From the NCBI GenBank assembly GCA_963556495.2, contig OY747709.1, forward strand, positions 14,338,400 through 14,402,399: a stretch of DNA of 64,000 bases, given 5' to 3'. The notes under the pieces were generated by a model that searched no databases, was not told where the DNA came from, and saw nothing but the letters and a program-made list of their open reading frames with translations. The DNA is from Valencia hispanica (taxonomy: Eukaryota > Chordata > Actinopteri > Cyprinodontiformes > Valenciidae). A program made the translations under genes and the position numbers. Below, one piece after another: positions 10,906-64,000 of the stretch. How positions within the stretch are numbered: position 1 is the stretch's first letter; every line of letters starts with the position of its first letter.

Positions 10906-11847
10906 TATTTCCTTTTTATCAATGATTTACAATGTTTTCTAAAAACATAACTTCAGATACCCTTCCACTGAAAGTCCTGATGATTCTATTGTCCTTTTCT
11001 CCAGTTGCCAATTCTAATTTAAAAATAACCTTTTATCATTGAACCTCGTTTCTATTTTAAACATTTTACCCACCATGTCATTCGAAGAGAAAAAAAATAT
11101 GCATCATCTACAAACAAAAGAAATTGTCTTTGAGATCTACAAATGAAAAAGTTGAAGTCCCAATACTGAACCTTGTGGGACTCCTTAGTTAACATCTTTG
11201 ACCACTGAGATTTAATCTCTAAATTTTAAAGCAGTTTCTTGTTTGTCAAATAATCTGCTTAGCTTTGAAAGTAACATAATAATCTATAGTATTTAATGCT
11301 TTACTTCAAATCTTAATCTATTCTCCCTTGATGTTTTTCTTCTGTTGCTGGGGGAAAATCTTTGGTTAATCAAATAACACTCACGATGGCGGTCTATTTA
11401 CTCTAAATACATGCTGACTGTCACTAAAGAATGCATGTTTTTAAATGAAACACATTTAAAGCAATTAAGAGAATGACAAAAGAAATGATTCATGTCTATA
11501 ATGATCAAAAAGATGCTTTTCACCATTGCAGTGGGTTTAGTTTGGCCAATTTCATTTTTTCATCTTTTTTTTCTGCACCTAAACCACACCATTTAGCTAC
11601 AGTAGAAACAGCTGTTGCTTTTCTGTTTCAAATCAAGGCAAATAGGTCATGATAGTAAAAATAGTGCTGTCAAGAGATTAAAAAAACTTGAGTTATGATC
11701 TGTAATTAATCTTTTTTTTATTGCGCCAAATAATTGCTGAGAAAAGCCCTCATATTGAAGAATTTTCATTTAAATTAATAACTTTATTGTGGCACAACAA
11801 ATGTAGAACAAAAAAAGTGGCTTTATGAAATCATTTTCTGTTTTTAA
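10906..11847. other. itch intron 1, no feature recognised
   Basis: AT-rich intronic sequence with no supported gene, repeat terminus or RNA structure. Confidence 0.5.
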
Positions 11848-12824
11848 AGGCATACTCCGCAACTTTCACGATATTTGCTCTCTGTCGCCCTCTTCAGGCT
11901 TGCCGCGCAACATCACTGTCGTAAAATCAAATCTCTCTGTTGTTCATAAGAGGCGTGTTTCAGTGGCTGCTTTCCAAAGCGCCGTTTCAGTTTGCAATTC
12001 TACTGTAACAATCGGGATAATTTAGAGTAAAGATATCACAGCTAGGTATTCAGTTTGTGGGGGAGGTCGGGGTAATTGGAAAAACAGTGAGATTAGATAC
12101 AGAGAACGTCTAAGCACCACGTAGCAAACACCTCCTGACACTAGAATCAGCCTACATCTTTAGGTGTTTTTAGGAAAAAATAAAACGACAAATATAAATC
12201 ACTAGCTTGACAAAACCAAAAGAAAAAAGTTTGACGTATATACTGAAATACAGTGACTAGCATCACATTAGCCTCTAGATGGCTAACGGAGATCGACTCG
12301 GTTGTGTAATTCACATTACTACTGTAAGGCATACCGTGCAAACTATGTTCATCCACCTCCACACATTGAATAAATAGCTTTCTCAGGACTGTATAACAAC
12401 ATCATGCCAGACCAAACACTATAACCCCAGTGAAATCATTGATTACTTACCTATCTATTAGCAGCACGGCTAACTCAGCGTCCATAGTACATGACGTTAG
12501 TTCCAAAAGAACTCTCCAACGAGGAAAAGCCGGCCCAATATTTACTCTGGTCTTTTTCTAACTTCTGATATGGGATTTCTCAATCTCTTTGGTGGATCAG
12601 CCGTCTCTAAATTCTCTTAACAGCGAGGCCGTATAACTCTGCTGTAAAGCAGAACTCAGTCGGTACTTCTGACGGCGGGCCGCAGCTCAAAAGTTCTATA
12701 GTGCAGAAAAAAGCCAAGGACCCCTGTAATGTGGTGATAACTCTAAAAATGAACATAATAGATGATAAAATTCCACCATAACTTTTGAAAAAAACATTAT
12801 ATTAAGGTGTAAAAGTTGCGGACT
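11848..12824 (-). mobile_element. TTAA-target element with relic coding exon
   Basis: The left flank TTAA (11844-11847) is followed by an end containing CTCCGCAACTTTCAC. The right end carries the inverted TCCGCAACTTTTAC, close to a degenerate TTAA-like TGAA. On the minus strand, bases near 12556-12459 encode RVNIGPAFPRWRVLLELTSC and then TMDAELAVLLIDR, followed by a good donor AG|GTAAGT. This is collinear, without gaps, with the protein segment in the element at 18602-19762. A TAG lies three codons upstream of the conserved segment, so this copy is dead. A TTAA target points to Kolobok or piggyBac; no transposase core remains. Boundaries are approximate, especially at the right. Confidence 0.65.
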
Positions 12825-14054
12825 TGAACAGATACATTTTCTGTTTTAGGGACTAGTCCCAGTGCTGACTGCAACTTCGACTTGGAGCATGTGCGATTCG
12901 TTAGCATTCTGGACTCAGTGGGGTAAATATCTGCTCTGAGTGAGTCGAGCTGGACCTGGACGAGCGGGCGGAGCTTGCTGCGCACAGACTTGCTGCCTGC
13001 GGTGAGCGCTCTGAGACGGAGAGCAGTCCACGACACCACCGCTGCTCAGTGAGAGGAACAAGGATACATGCTTCATCCAGAAGTCTCCAATAACCCCAGA
13101 AAGAGTCGCCAGATTTGTCGCAAGTCGCTAAAAAACGTAGTGCGTTAAACATGGCCGTTATGACTCCCCTTAGTAAAAAAAATCATGATAATTTAACTTC
13201 TGGTTGTCATACAGTGAACATCTCACTCTGACTCAGTTGAATGTTAGGTGGTTTTGTTTTCACCGAGCTGTTTACCCTTTTTCCCCTTCAGCTGACCTAA
13301 TGACACGGTTTCTACTGAAACCGAGAGAGCAGCGTAAACAGTAATATTCTCGGCAAACGCTCGGCTACAGAAGCTCCCAGAGAGGCAGGGCCGTGGGAAA
13401 TACAGAGCCGTAGGCAATTAGGAACATCGTGACGTAGTTGTTTTCTCTTTTTTTTTCAACATGAGTCGGTGTAAATAAGTCCGTGACTGCTTTGTGGTGT
13501 CCTGGGCACAACGAGGAGTTTTAAACCGCTTCTTGAAAATCAGTCAGGAAAGACATCCTTCAGCTGTTGATGATTGAGGCGAATCCAGTGACGAGAGCTC
13601 ATTGTGGAGTTTAACATTCAGCAAACACCCTCATCAGGCGGAGCAAAGTTGGCCTTCCTCCGGAGCTCCAATGTCAGCTGTTGCAATAAATTATTGACTA
13701 AGATCAAAGCCCCGGTCGGGGTGAAAGTTTAGCCAGGAGCTCCTCGCTTTCTCTGGCTCTGCCGCGCGCATTCCTGACGAGGTGAAGCGGGGAACATGCA
13801 TTATTCAGAGACACTCTGAGGTAAGAAACCAGATTCAAGGACAGATTGCAGGATCTGGTTCCTGTGCACGGGTGTCCTTGCATGGTTCCTTTGGGGTTGT
13901 TCTTCATTAACGGGAATGGTAAAGTTGCAGTTATTATGGTATAGGGTTTGTATCATTCATAGTGTGGTCAGCCAAACACTTCTCATATCACCTGTCACAG
14001 CTGAGATGACTTTACATTGTATATCAGACTTTCTGTATTTAAAAACCTCTACCT
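12825..14054. other. itch intron 1, GC-rich segment with a possible alternative 5' exon
   Basis: CpG-containing sequence, densest near 12900-13050 and 13690-13820. A consensus donor GAG|GTAAGA lies at 13820/13821 after a GC-rich block, which could be an alternative non-coding first exon of itch. No coding frame or cDNA-like evidence supports this beyond base composition and the donor. Confidence 0.3.
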
Positions 14055-14234
14055 GGGGGCATGGCCTGGCGTAGTGGTTGGTGCGGACGTCCCATGTTTG
14101 GAGGTTTGGTTCTGGGTTCGAGTCCTGTCCTCATAGAACTTTTGCCTCATGTCTTCCCCCACTTCTCTCACCGCCTTCTATACCATCCACTGTCGAATAA
14201 AGGCTACTATGGCCACAAAACCATAAAAAAAAAA
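14055..14234 (+). mobile_element. tRNA-derived SINE (copy 1)
   Basis: The head resembles a tRNA gene, with an RNA polymerase III A box TGGCGTAGTGG (14067-14077) and a B box GGTTCGAGTCC (14115-14125). A unique body with CTTCCCCCACTTCTCTC and GAATAAAGGC follows, then a tail GGCCACAAAA and an A-run. Two further copies of the family lie at 15031-15196 (inverted) and 54896-55040. Confidence 0.85.
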
Positions 14235-15030
14235 ACTCTACCTGCCTTGGCTTATGTTATGAACACTCTGTTAAGCTGCAGAACATCGGCTCTAATCAGT
14301 GATCAACGTGTCCAAATACAGAACAATCCCAACTGTTTTTTCCCAGCTCATAAAATGAATTAAAACTAAGAGCTCAGAGTACTTTTAGTCTATATATCTC
14401 CATCAACCATCATTATGTGCTTTGATGGACATTTTTATTTTTTTTGAGTTCAGTAAAAATATAGGGATTATTTGCTTATCAACATGAGCGCAAATGGTGT
14501 GGAGCAGAACTTTTACATACACATTTGTGGTTATGTAGTAGCCGTGTTGATTAGCTATGTTAGCTGGTTTGTTAGCCAAGGCTCACCTGATGTGAAGTTA
14601 TGACTGCAGATTGTTGCATTTTTAACCATCTGCTTGTTCCAGTCGCTGCTTCTAATCGTTTACAACACCCGATCACATCTCCTTCTGCAGAGTAAACGCG
14701 CAGTAGAGCAGGGAGGGACGTAGACCGATAATCCCTCTATCTGGCCTGCGACAGAAAAGAGACGCTCACATGGAACCGTGGATTCATTTTGGGTCCGCCA
14801 TGCTGTTTATAACAAAAGTTGAATATAATCAGACATTATACTACTGTTTCGGAAAAATTAAAGAAGGTTAGGACTGAGCGATTCGGATTAAAAATAAAAT
14901 CTTTGTTTTTGTTGGGGGGTTTTTCCCCCTTTTTTTTCATGCAAATTTTTTTTTTTTTTTAAATATTAATCCATGTTTTCCCCTTCCTTTCCTTAAAAAG
15001 AAATGACAAAGGAGAGAATTTTATTTTATT
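14235..15030. other. itch intron 1 between two SINEs
   Basis: No gene or further element recognised; contains homopolymer T-runs near 14925-14960. Confidence 0.45.
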
Positions 15031-15196
15031 GTTTTAAGATTTTGTGGCTCCAGTGGCCTTTATTCACCAGTGGATAGTGTAAAGAAAGGGGGAGAGAAGT
15101 GAGGGAAGACCTGCTATAAATGTCCACGAGGACAGGATTGGAACTCACCTCCGTACATGGGGAGCCCGCACTAACCACTATGGCACGCGACGCCCC
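15031..15196 (-). mobile_element. tRNA-derived SINE (copy 2, inverted)
   Basis: Reverse-complement copy of the SINE at 14055-14234. On the minus strand it begins GGGGCGTCGCGTGCC, carries an A box reading GTGCCATAGTGG and a degenerate B box, and ends in GGCCACTGGAGCCACAAAAT. It faces copy 1 about 800 bp away, so an itch pre-mRNA could pair the two. Confidence 0.85.
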
Positions 15197-16521
15197 AGAA
15201 AATATTGTTTTAAACTTAAAAATTTTTTTTTTTATTTCAATCATCCCTTCTCGGACTTGACCTGCATTGTGACATTTAAGTTATTGGTTCGAGCTTGGCA
15301 TTTACGTCCTTCATGTTAGGAGTTAAAATCATTAAATTGAAGCAGTCTTGTCTCTGTGTTGCACCACCACAGAAGTTGGAAACAAGTTCTGCTCGTTTCA
15401 GCCCTTTGCCATTTTGTGCTTTTGCAGTTGTGTTCGTTTACTTTCAAACCCTTCAGGCACAAAACGAAGCTGCCTGGCTCTGGATGTTTTGTACCCGATT
15501 TGAAAGCAATACATTTAAAGCATATCCTATTATCTGCACATAGGCTTCTGATAATGTGATTATCTCACTCTAATAAATCCTATCCACCAGCTAGTGCTCG
15601 CTCTTGGTTATTTTGGTTTTACCAGAGGGCTTTCGTGAGTCGTCCACAGTTAATGGAAATGCAGTTTAATATAATGTTTTTCAAACAGTAATATCTGATC
15701 AATTAAAATCAAATTTGAACTAAATTAAAAATTGAGCACCAAAATTCATATCTATGAATAATAATTCATCTGATATGCAATGGTTACCTGGAGCTACAGT
15801 AGACAAAGACAGACGGATCGCATCTTTAAACAGCAATAAGCTCATTAACACGCTCTGCTCTGCACTGAGCTGAATGACTCACCTGAAACCGTGTCACTGA
15901 TACCAGAGAAAAACCAGCTGCATTTAAGTACAGCTGGGAGACTAGTTTTACGAAATATCAAAACAACTCCAAAGTGATTTAAGCAGGTTTTATCCTCAAA
16001 TATGGGCAAATTATTATTTAAACATTTCTAAACATTAACACTGACTGTTTTCAAGTTATGTTGTTTTCTACTCTATTTCTGCTTGTACTATTTTATTTGT
16101 TTTTAACAAATCCAATCAAATATCCTGTCAGTTCTAACTTTCTTTCAACCTTATGAAGTTAATTAATTAATTTCAGGAATCAAAAAGGAAGGAATTCGGG
16201 AAACGTGGTTCTTTGTTCAATGCTGATCAAAGTTTAAAAAAATAAACAAACAAAAAAAAGCACATTTGTATTTATTTTTCTTGTTTGAAGTGTATCGTAA
16301 ACCCACCGAACCCTGACTTTAAAACCCCCGATAGGTACCGAACTGTGCTTTTGTTGTTTGTTTTTTTGTGCGCTGTTACATGCATGAATCAAAATGGGTT
16401 TTTTACATATATGGCCATCCAACTAGCTGTACAAAATCTGAATCAGCGACGGGCTGAATTGACCCAAAGTTGTAGGAAACTGCTTGGTTTCCACCATAAT
16501 GATTTATTTTCCTCTCTTCAG
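15197..16521. other. itch intron 1, 3' part
   Basis: No gene or mobile element recognised before the exon 2 acceptor. Confidence 0.45.
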
Positions 16522-16543
16522 GCCCTCTTCCCAGCCCTATGTC

Positions 16544-51485
<34,942 letters not shown>

Positions 51486-53047
51486 AAACGAGGAGGCGTT
51501 TGGGGGCAGGGGGACCCATCAGTGTTTAAATCAGGGAGCGTCTGCGTAAAAAAGCAGGTGTTTGGGAGAGTTCTACACTCTTCTGTGCATGCACCGGTGG
51601 GGGTGTCTTTTATGGGAGCGTCGGTGAGATCGCTGCCAACATGTACAGTAGGTTGGATTGGTGGGAATCTTGTCCGCTTCCAGGGCTCACAGCAGACCCG
51701 CTCATTGCTTCATGGGTGGGAGCAGAATTTTGAAAACCAAAATTTGAGCCAAAACCTGCAAAACTCCCCTTTTGATGGCAATCTGTTTGACCAAACAGCA
51801 GCAGTTCTCATCTCCCAAACACAATGGTGATCATATCAGCGAGAGTTAAACGATTTATGATCTATAAAGAGTCATCTAAGATGTAGAAGGTGTGGATTTA
51901 TGTTTTCAAGTTCCCCCTGAAAAGAGTCGCTCATTAATCTGAGTATGAACTAATGATTAAAATAAATCTTCCTCTCAACGTTAACATTAAAACATTAACA
52001 TTAAAAGCTCGGCGCTCCGAATCAACGCTTCAATAACAGACAATCTTGGTGCCTCAGAGATTTGGGATTCCTGCTTGTTTTGTGCTCTGCATTATATCGT
52101 GTTTGGAGTCTGTGAATCGATAAATGATTGTGAACAGTGTTGTAACCTCCATTATTTTTTTTTAGTGGTGGTGGCAAATGTTATAAAAAACAAAAACATT
52201 TAACTGACCCTAGTTTTATAGGGCCAGAGTCGGCACACTGTGATGTGTAACAGGACAACAGGGATAGGAGTATTCTGGAAGAATCGTAATGGTCTTAGCA
52301 ACAGCTTTAATCATGTTTTCTTTTTTTCTTTTAATGTAAAGAAATAGTCCTAATTAAACAAATTATTACTTGACATCCCTAGAAAGTCCAGAAATATGCC
52401 AATATTACATGAAACCAAATCAAAAGTAATCCCTTGAGACGTTATCCATTTTCTTTAAACACATGTAGCATCAGAAATACAAATGAGTGTTTTGTTTTTG
52501 TTTTTTGACATCCTTCACAACTGAGCTAAATAAAAAAGGAGGAAAAATACTCTTTTCAAAAATAAGCAATAACCAAGAAGACGACTGTGTGCAATATTTA
52601 AACCTCGGATCTCTTTTTACACATATTTTCTTTGAATAGATCATTTTTGTGACAATTAAACCACCTGTCTTTTCTAGCTCGTTGGGCTGTGAGACATCGA
52701 GAAAATATATTTTCTAGCTATGCTCGACATGCCTCCACATTAATGAGCACCCCTGGCAAAGATGTTTGAAGCAGCTTTCAAATAAATTATTTCCCCAAAA
52801 ATGTAGAGAAATCCAACATTATAGGGGGAAAAAGCTCAGGTTATAAACCATATATTTATTACTATTATTGACACCCCATATGCCAATGCTTTGCTCAATC
52901 CCCCTTTTTTTTCCCCCATTGCAAATTAACAAAGAGGCCCACAGCATTACAGATCCCCACCGTACTTAACAGGAGACATGAGGCACTTTTGTAATATATT
53001 CCAAACCCTCCTGAGATTTATTTTTTTTTGCTTTTGTTTATGGAAAC

Positions 53048-53375
53048 GTTTAACTGCCACAGCTTGAAAATAAATTCAGGAGCAGTACCTAGTCAAAATG
53101 AGAGTTTCTCGTTTTAGTGAGACAAGTCTGATACCTAGTTATAATGAGAGCGTTTCTTGTTTAACAAGAAATGAATAAACGTTCCTCTGACGGATTATAA
53201 TTTAAAAGGCATAAAGGAGCTCACTCTGACTCTCCTCCTGGTTCTTAGACCTTTAAACATCCCGAGAGTGCTGTTGCTGTGTTACTGTTAGGATCTTTCT
53301 TTTTAAACGAGAACCTTTCTTGTTATAACGAGCTACTGCTCCTGAATTTATTTCCCAGCCCCGGCAGCTAAACGC
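53048..53375. repeat. Inverted repeat within itch 3' UTR
   Basis: TTTAACTGCC...AAATAAATTCAGGAGCAGTA at 53050-53087 returns inverted at about 53336-53372. The similarity continues outward into GAGAGTTTCTCGTTT against its complement near 53310. Arms are about 70 bp with a spacer of about 190 bp. It may be a MITE; in the mRNA it would form a long duplex. Confidence 0.75.
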
Positions 53376-54533
53376 TATATTTTCCTCTGATCAGAGCACA
53401 TGGGTCTAGTTAAAGTCCCAGCAGAGTTCAGCTAGTTTGACATGTGTATGTTTGTCATGGTAGATCACTCCTAAACATTAAGACGGTCACTTAACAGTTA
53501 TAGAGACTTGGTGACCTCAGGATGCTGCTCACTGCTGCAGTTCTCTAACTTAAGAGCTTTGGATATACCTATATTTTTTGTTGTTTTTTGTTTTACCTTC
53601 CTAATCATGCTGTTCACTGTATGTGGTGGCAAGATGAACATTGTTCCTTGTCCTGCCTAAAGGGAGAGTGGCTAAAAGAAATGGCTTCCTGTATCACATG
53701 ATGCTCATTCCCCAGGGAAACTGCAAATAATGTTCAAAATTTTTTATGTTCCTTTAAAAGTAAAGTATAAATATAAAAAAATATTGTGTTGTAGTTATTT
53801 AAAACAGACTTTTAAGGATCCAAGTGGTGATAGTGTAAAAAAAAAAAAAAACAAAAACATAAAAAACCTTTAATGTGGGTTAAAATCGAAGGCTGTATTT
53901 TTCAGGTTTCCGGCATATTTCTTACCAGAGGTGGCAATAAATTTGGAGGGTGCTATTTGGACTCAGGATAAATAATATCATGGCTTTTATTAATTGTTCA
54001 TAACGAAAAGCCATGAATCCTGTTTCATTATTCGCCGAGGCGTGTCCAAAAAGAAAAACCTTCCTTGAGAAGATGAAATGAAATAAAACCTCCTGCTGTG
54101 AGGACTGTCTGCTAAAACCATCTAGTCACAGATGCTTGAGCATGCGGTAAAATAAATGTCTTTCAAGAAAGTATAAAATGCATGACTGTGACGAATGTAT
54201 CCGGGTGAAGTTGGCCTCAACATGCCGCCTCCTGTAACCCTTTTTTTTAAAAGATCGCACAATAAAAATCCAGAAACGTAAATGAGCAGATGTGGAAGTA
54301 ACAATAAGAATGCTCCTTTTTTAAATATATATATATATATATTTTCCAGAATCCTGCTTAATCCAACTGAACCACTGTCACTCCTGTACAGGACGAGAAG
54401 CTGTAAATGGTGTTCATAACAAAGTTTCTTTTGTAAAAGATTTTAAATAAGATGTTTAAGGCAATGCTCTATTTTCTTTTCTCTTTAACTGCTTATGTAC
54501 ATGAAAAATGTGTAACATAGAAATTGTCACATT

Positions 54534-54539
54534 AATAAA
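54534..54539 (+). terminator. itch: Distal poly(A) signal of itch
   Basis: AATAAA in a T/A-rich context, about 3.05 kb after the stop. It is the last canonical signal before the SINE and znf341. Confidence 0.5.
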
Positions 54540-54895
54540 TGAACTCAAAACTTCCTATTTTTGTGTCGCGATGGAAGTAAAGCTGTGTTTCAGTGTTTGC
54601 CGCAGCCTGCATATTAATGTCGGAACTGACATTTGGATTTTAGGAGGATTATCTCCTTTAAATACTTGAGTTTAAAATGTTGTCTCTGTGGTTTTTAGTT
54701 GTTTCAAGCCCGAAGACGTTTATCAAATGGTTTCCACCTATCATAGAATGCTTAGTACTCACCAGGGGACATTTAGTAAACAATTTGACACCCAAGTCAT
54801 TTCCTATTTTCTGTTCATACAAGGAAATCTGGTCATGCTGTAAGTCTCCAATAAATATCGGCAGGTCATCTATTTTAACAGGGGTAATAGTAAAG

Positions 54896-55040
54896 GTGGG
54901 GCCATGTATCGAGGCTTCAGTCCTCGATGCGGCTGTCCCGAGTTCCAGTCCTGGCTCTGCAGACGCTTGCTGCACGTCTTCCCCCACTTCTGTTCTATCC
55001 ACTTTTAAATAAAAGCCACCGGGGCCACAAACCTTTAAAA
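54896..55040 (+). mobile_element. tRNA-derived SINE (copy 3)
   Basis: Same family as 14055-14234: degenerate A box, B-box-like GAGTTCCAGTCC, then CTTCCCCCACTTCTGTTC, AATAAAAGCC and the GGGGCCACAAACC tail. It lies between the convergent ends of itch and znf341. Confidence 0.8.
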
Positions 55041-55548
55041 ATATTAATGAAAGTTAACTGGTGATCAGTTCAACATACGTCTAAGTGAAATGTTAGCCTT
55101 TTTATGACTATTTTTGTTCGTGATTCATCAAAATGCTTAACTACAAAGAAAAAGAAGTGCTTTTGTAAGGCTAAAACAGCAACGTGTGTAGAAAATGTAG
55201 GAATGAATTAGCGAAGGGGAAAACTGACTTATCAGCTGCATAGGGGTTGTTATATTTATAACTTGCTACATTTATAATAAAAAATATTTGAGGGGAAAAA
55301 AACCATTGAAGGGTAACACGTTGGCATTAGTTCATTTTAATTTCAGTCTGTACAAAACACTGGGGAAATAATTCCTTTATGTAGCCAAACTAGATCCAAC
55401 TTGTGGAATGTCATAAAGACGTCTGAACTGTTTTAATTTAAAACATATTTAGTCGTTTTCCAGTCTTCCCATAACTCATAAATGAGCTTGGTAACAGGGG
55501 CATTACCAGGAAATCTTTATCAAGTTTTAACAGAGATGCCGGTTTGGA
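55041..55548 (-). other. znf341: znf341 3' UTR and gene-end region
   Basis: Downstream of the znf341 stop. On the minus strand no AATAAA is close; ATTAAA variants occur near 55433 and 55336 and are candidate poly(A) signals. Confidence 0.4.

Positions 55549-64000
<8,452 letters not shown>

Larger units (their letters stand above)
51486..54555 (+). other. itch: itch 3' UTR (end approximate)
   Basis: About 3 kb of non-coding, AT-rich sequence follows the stop, with several AATAAA hexamers. The first is at 51961-51966, others lie further on, and the last before the convergent gene is at 54534-54539. A long 3' UTR is usual for ITCH. It contains an inverted repeat (53048-53375) and a short TA repeat near 54325-54341. 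Confidence 0.6.

Noticed and set aside
14055..14125. tRNA gene
   Set aside because: A and B boxes are present but the cloverleaf is not formed, the sequence continues into a SINE body, and copies occur elsewhere.

Overview
The window is nuclear DNA from a ray-finned (teleost-like) fish. Genes are split into short exons with GT-AG introns, and the introns are full of fish-type transposons: Tc1/mariner, hAT, TTAA-target elements, an L2-clade LINE, an L1/Tx1-like LINE and tRNA-derived SINEs. The species cannot be named from the sequence.

Two protein-coding genes are clear. (1) itch, plus strand, encodes a NEDD4-family HECT E3 ubiquitin ligase. A TATA-less CpG-rich promoter and non-coding exon 1 lie near 6.2-6.43 kb. 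23 coding exons run from 16544 to 51485, and all reading-frame phases agree, giving 884 residues: C2 domain, proline-rich segment, four WW domains and a HECT domain with catalytic Cys852. The 3' UTR reaches about 54.55 kb. (2) znf341, minus strand, is a C2H2 zinc-finger transcription factor. The last eight coding exons, with ten fingers and the C-terminus, lie between 64000 and 55549; its 5' part is outside the window. The two genes converge tail to tail with about 4 kb between stop codons. In mammals Itch restrains T-cell activation and ZNF341 drives STAT3/STAT1 expression, but adjacency here does not show joint regulation. A third, unidentified gene may end on the minus strand at 3120-3269, with a poly(A) signal 12 bases after its stop.

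Layout: 1-6.2 kb is intergenic, with an hAT element, a LINE relic and a pentanucleotide satellite next to the itch promoter. 6.4-16.5 kb is itch intron 1. 16.5-23.8 kb holds the C2 and proline-rich exons. 23.8-33.7 kb is intron 7, with a large palindrome, a near full-length L2 LINE and a Tc1 element split by a TTAA element. 33.7-38.4 kb holds the WW exons, 39.6-51.5 kb the HECT exons, 51.5-54.6 kb the 3' UTR and 55.5-64 kb znf341.

The most interesting non-genic material is as follows. Two TTAA-type intronic elements encode the same small protein segment ending at a splice donor, and a third may carry a THAP-like remnant. The L2 LINE has its endonuclease reading frame in frame with ORF1 across a single TGA and no ATG before the endonuclease, and its ORF1 esterase-like domain has lost the catalytic motifs. 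The end of an itch HECT exon is triplicated together with its splice donor, and an hAT element has inserted in the third copy. Tc1 and TTAA insertions are nested with exact target duplications.
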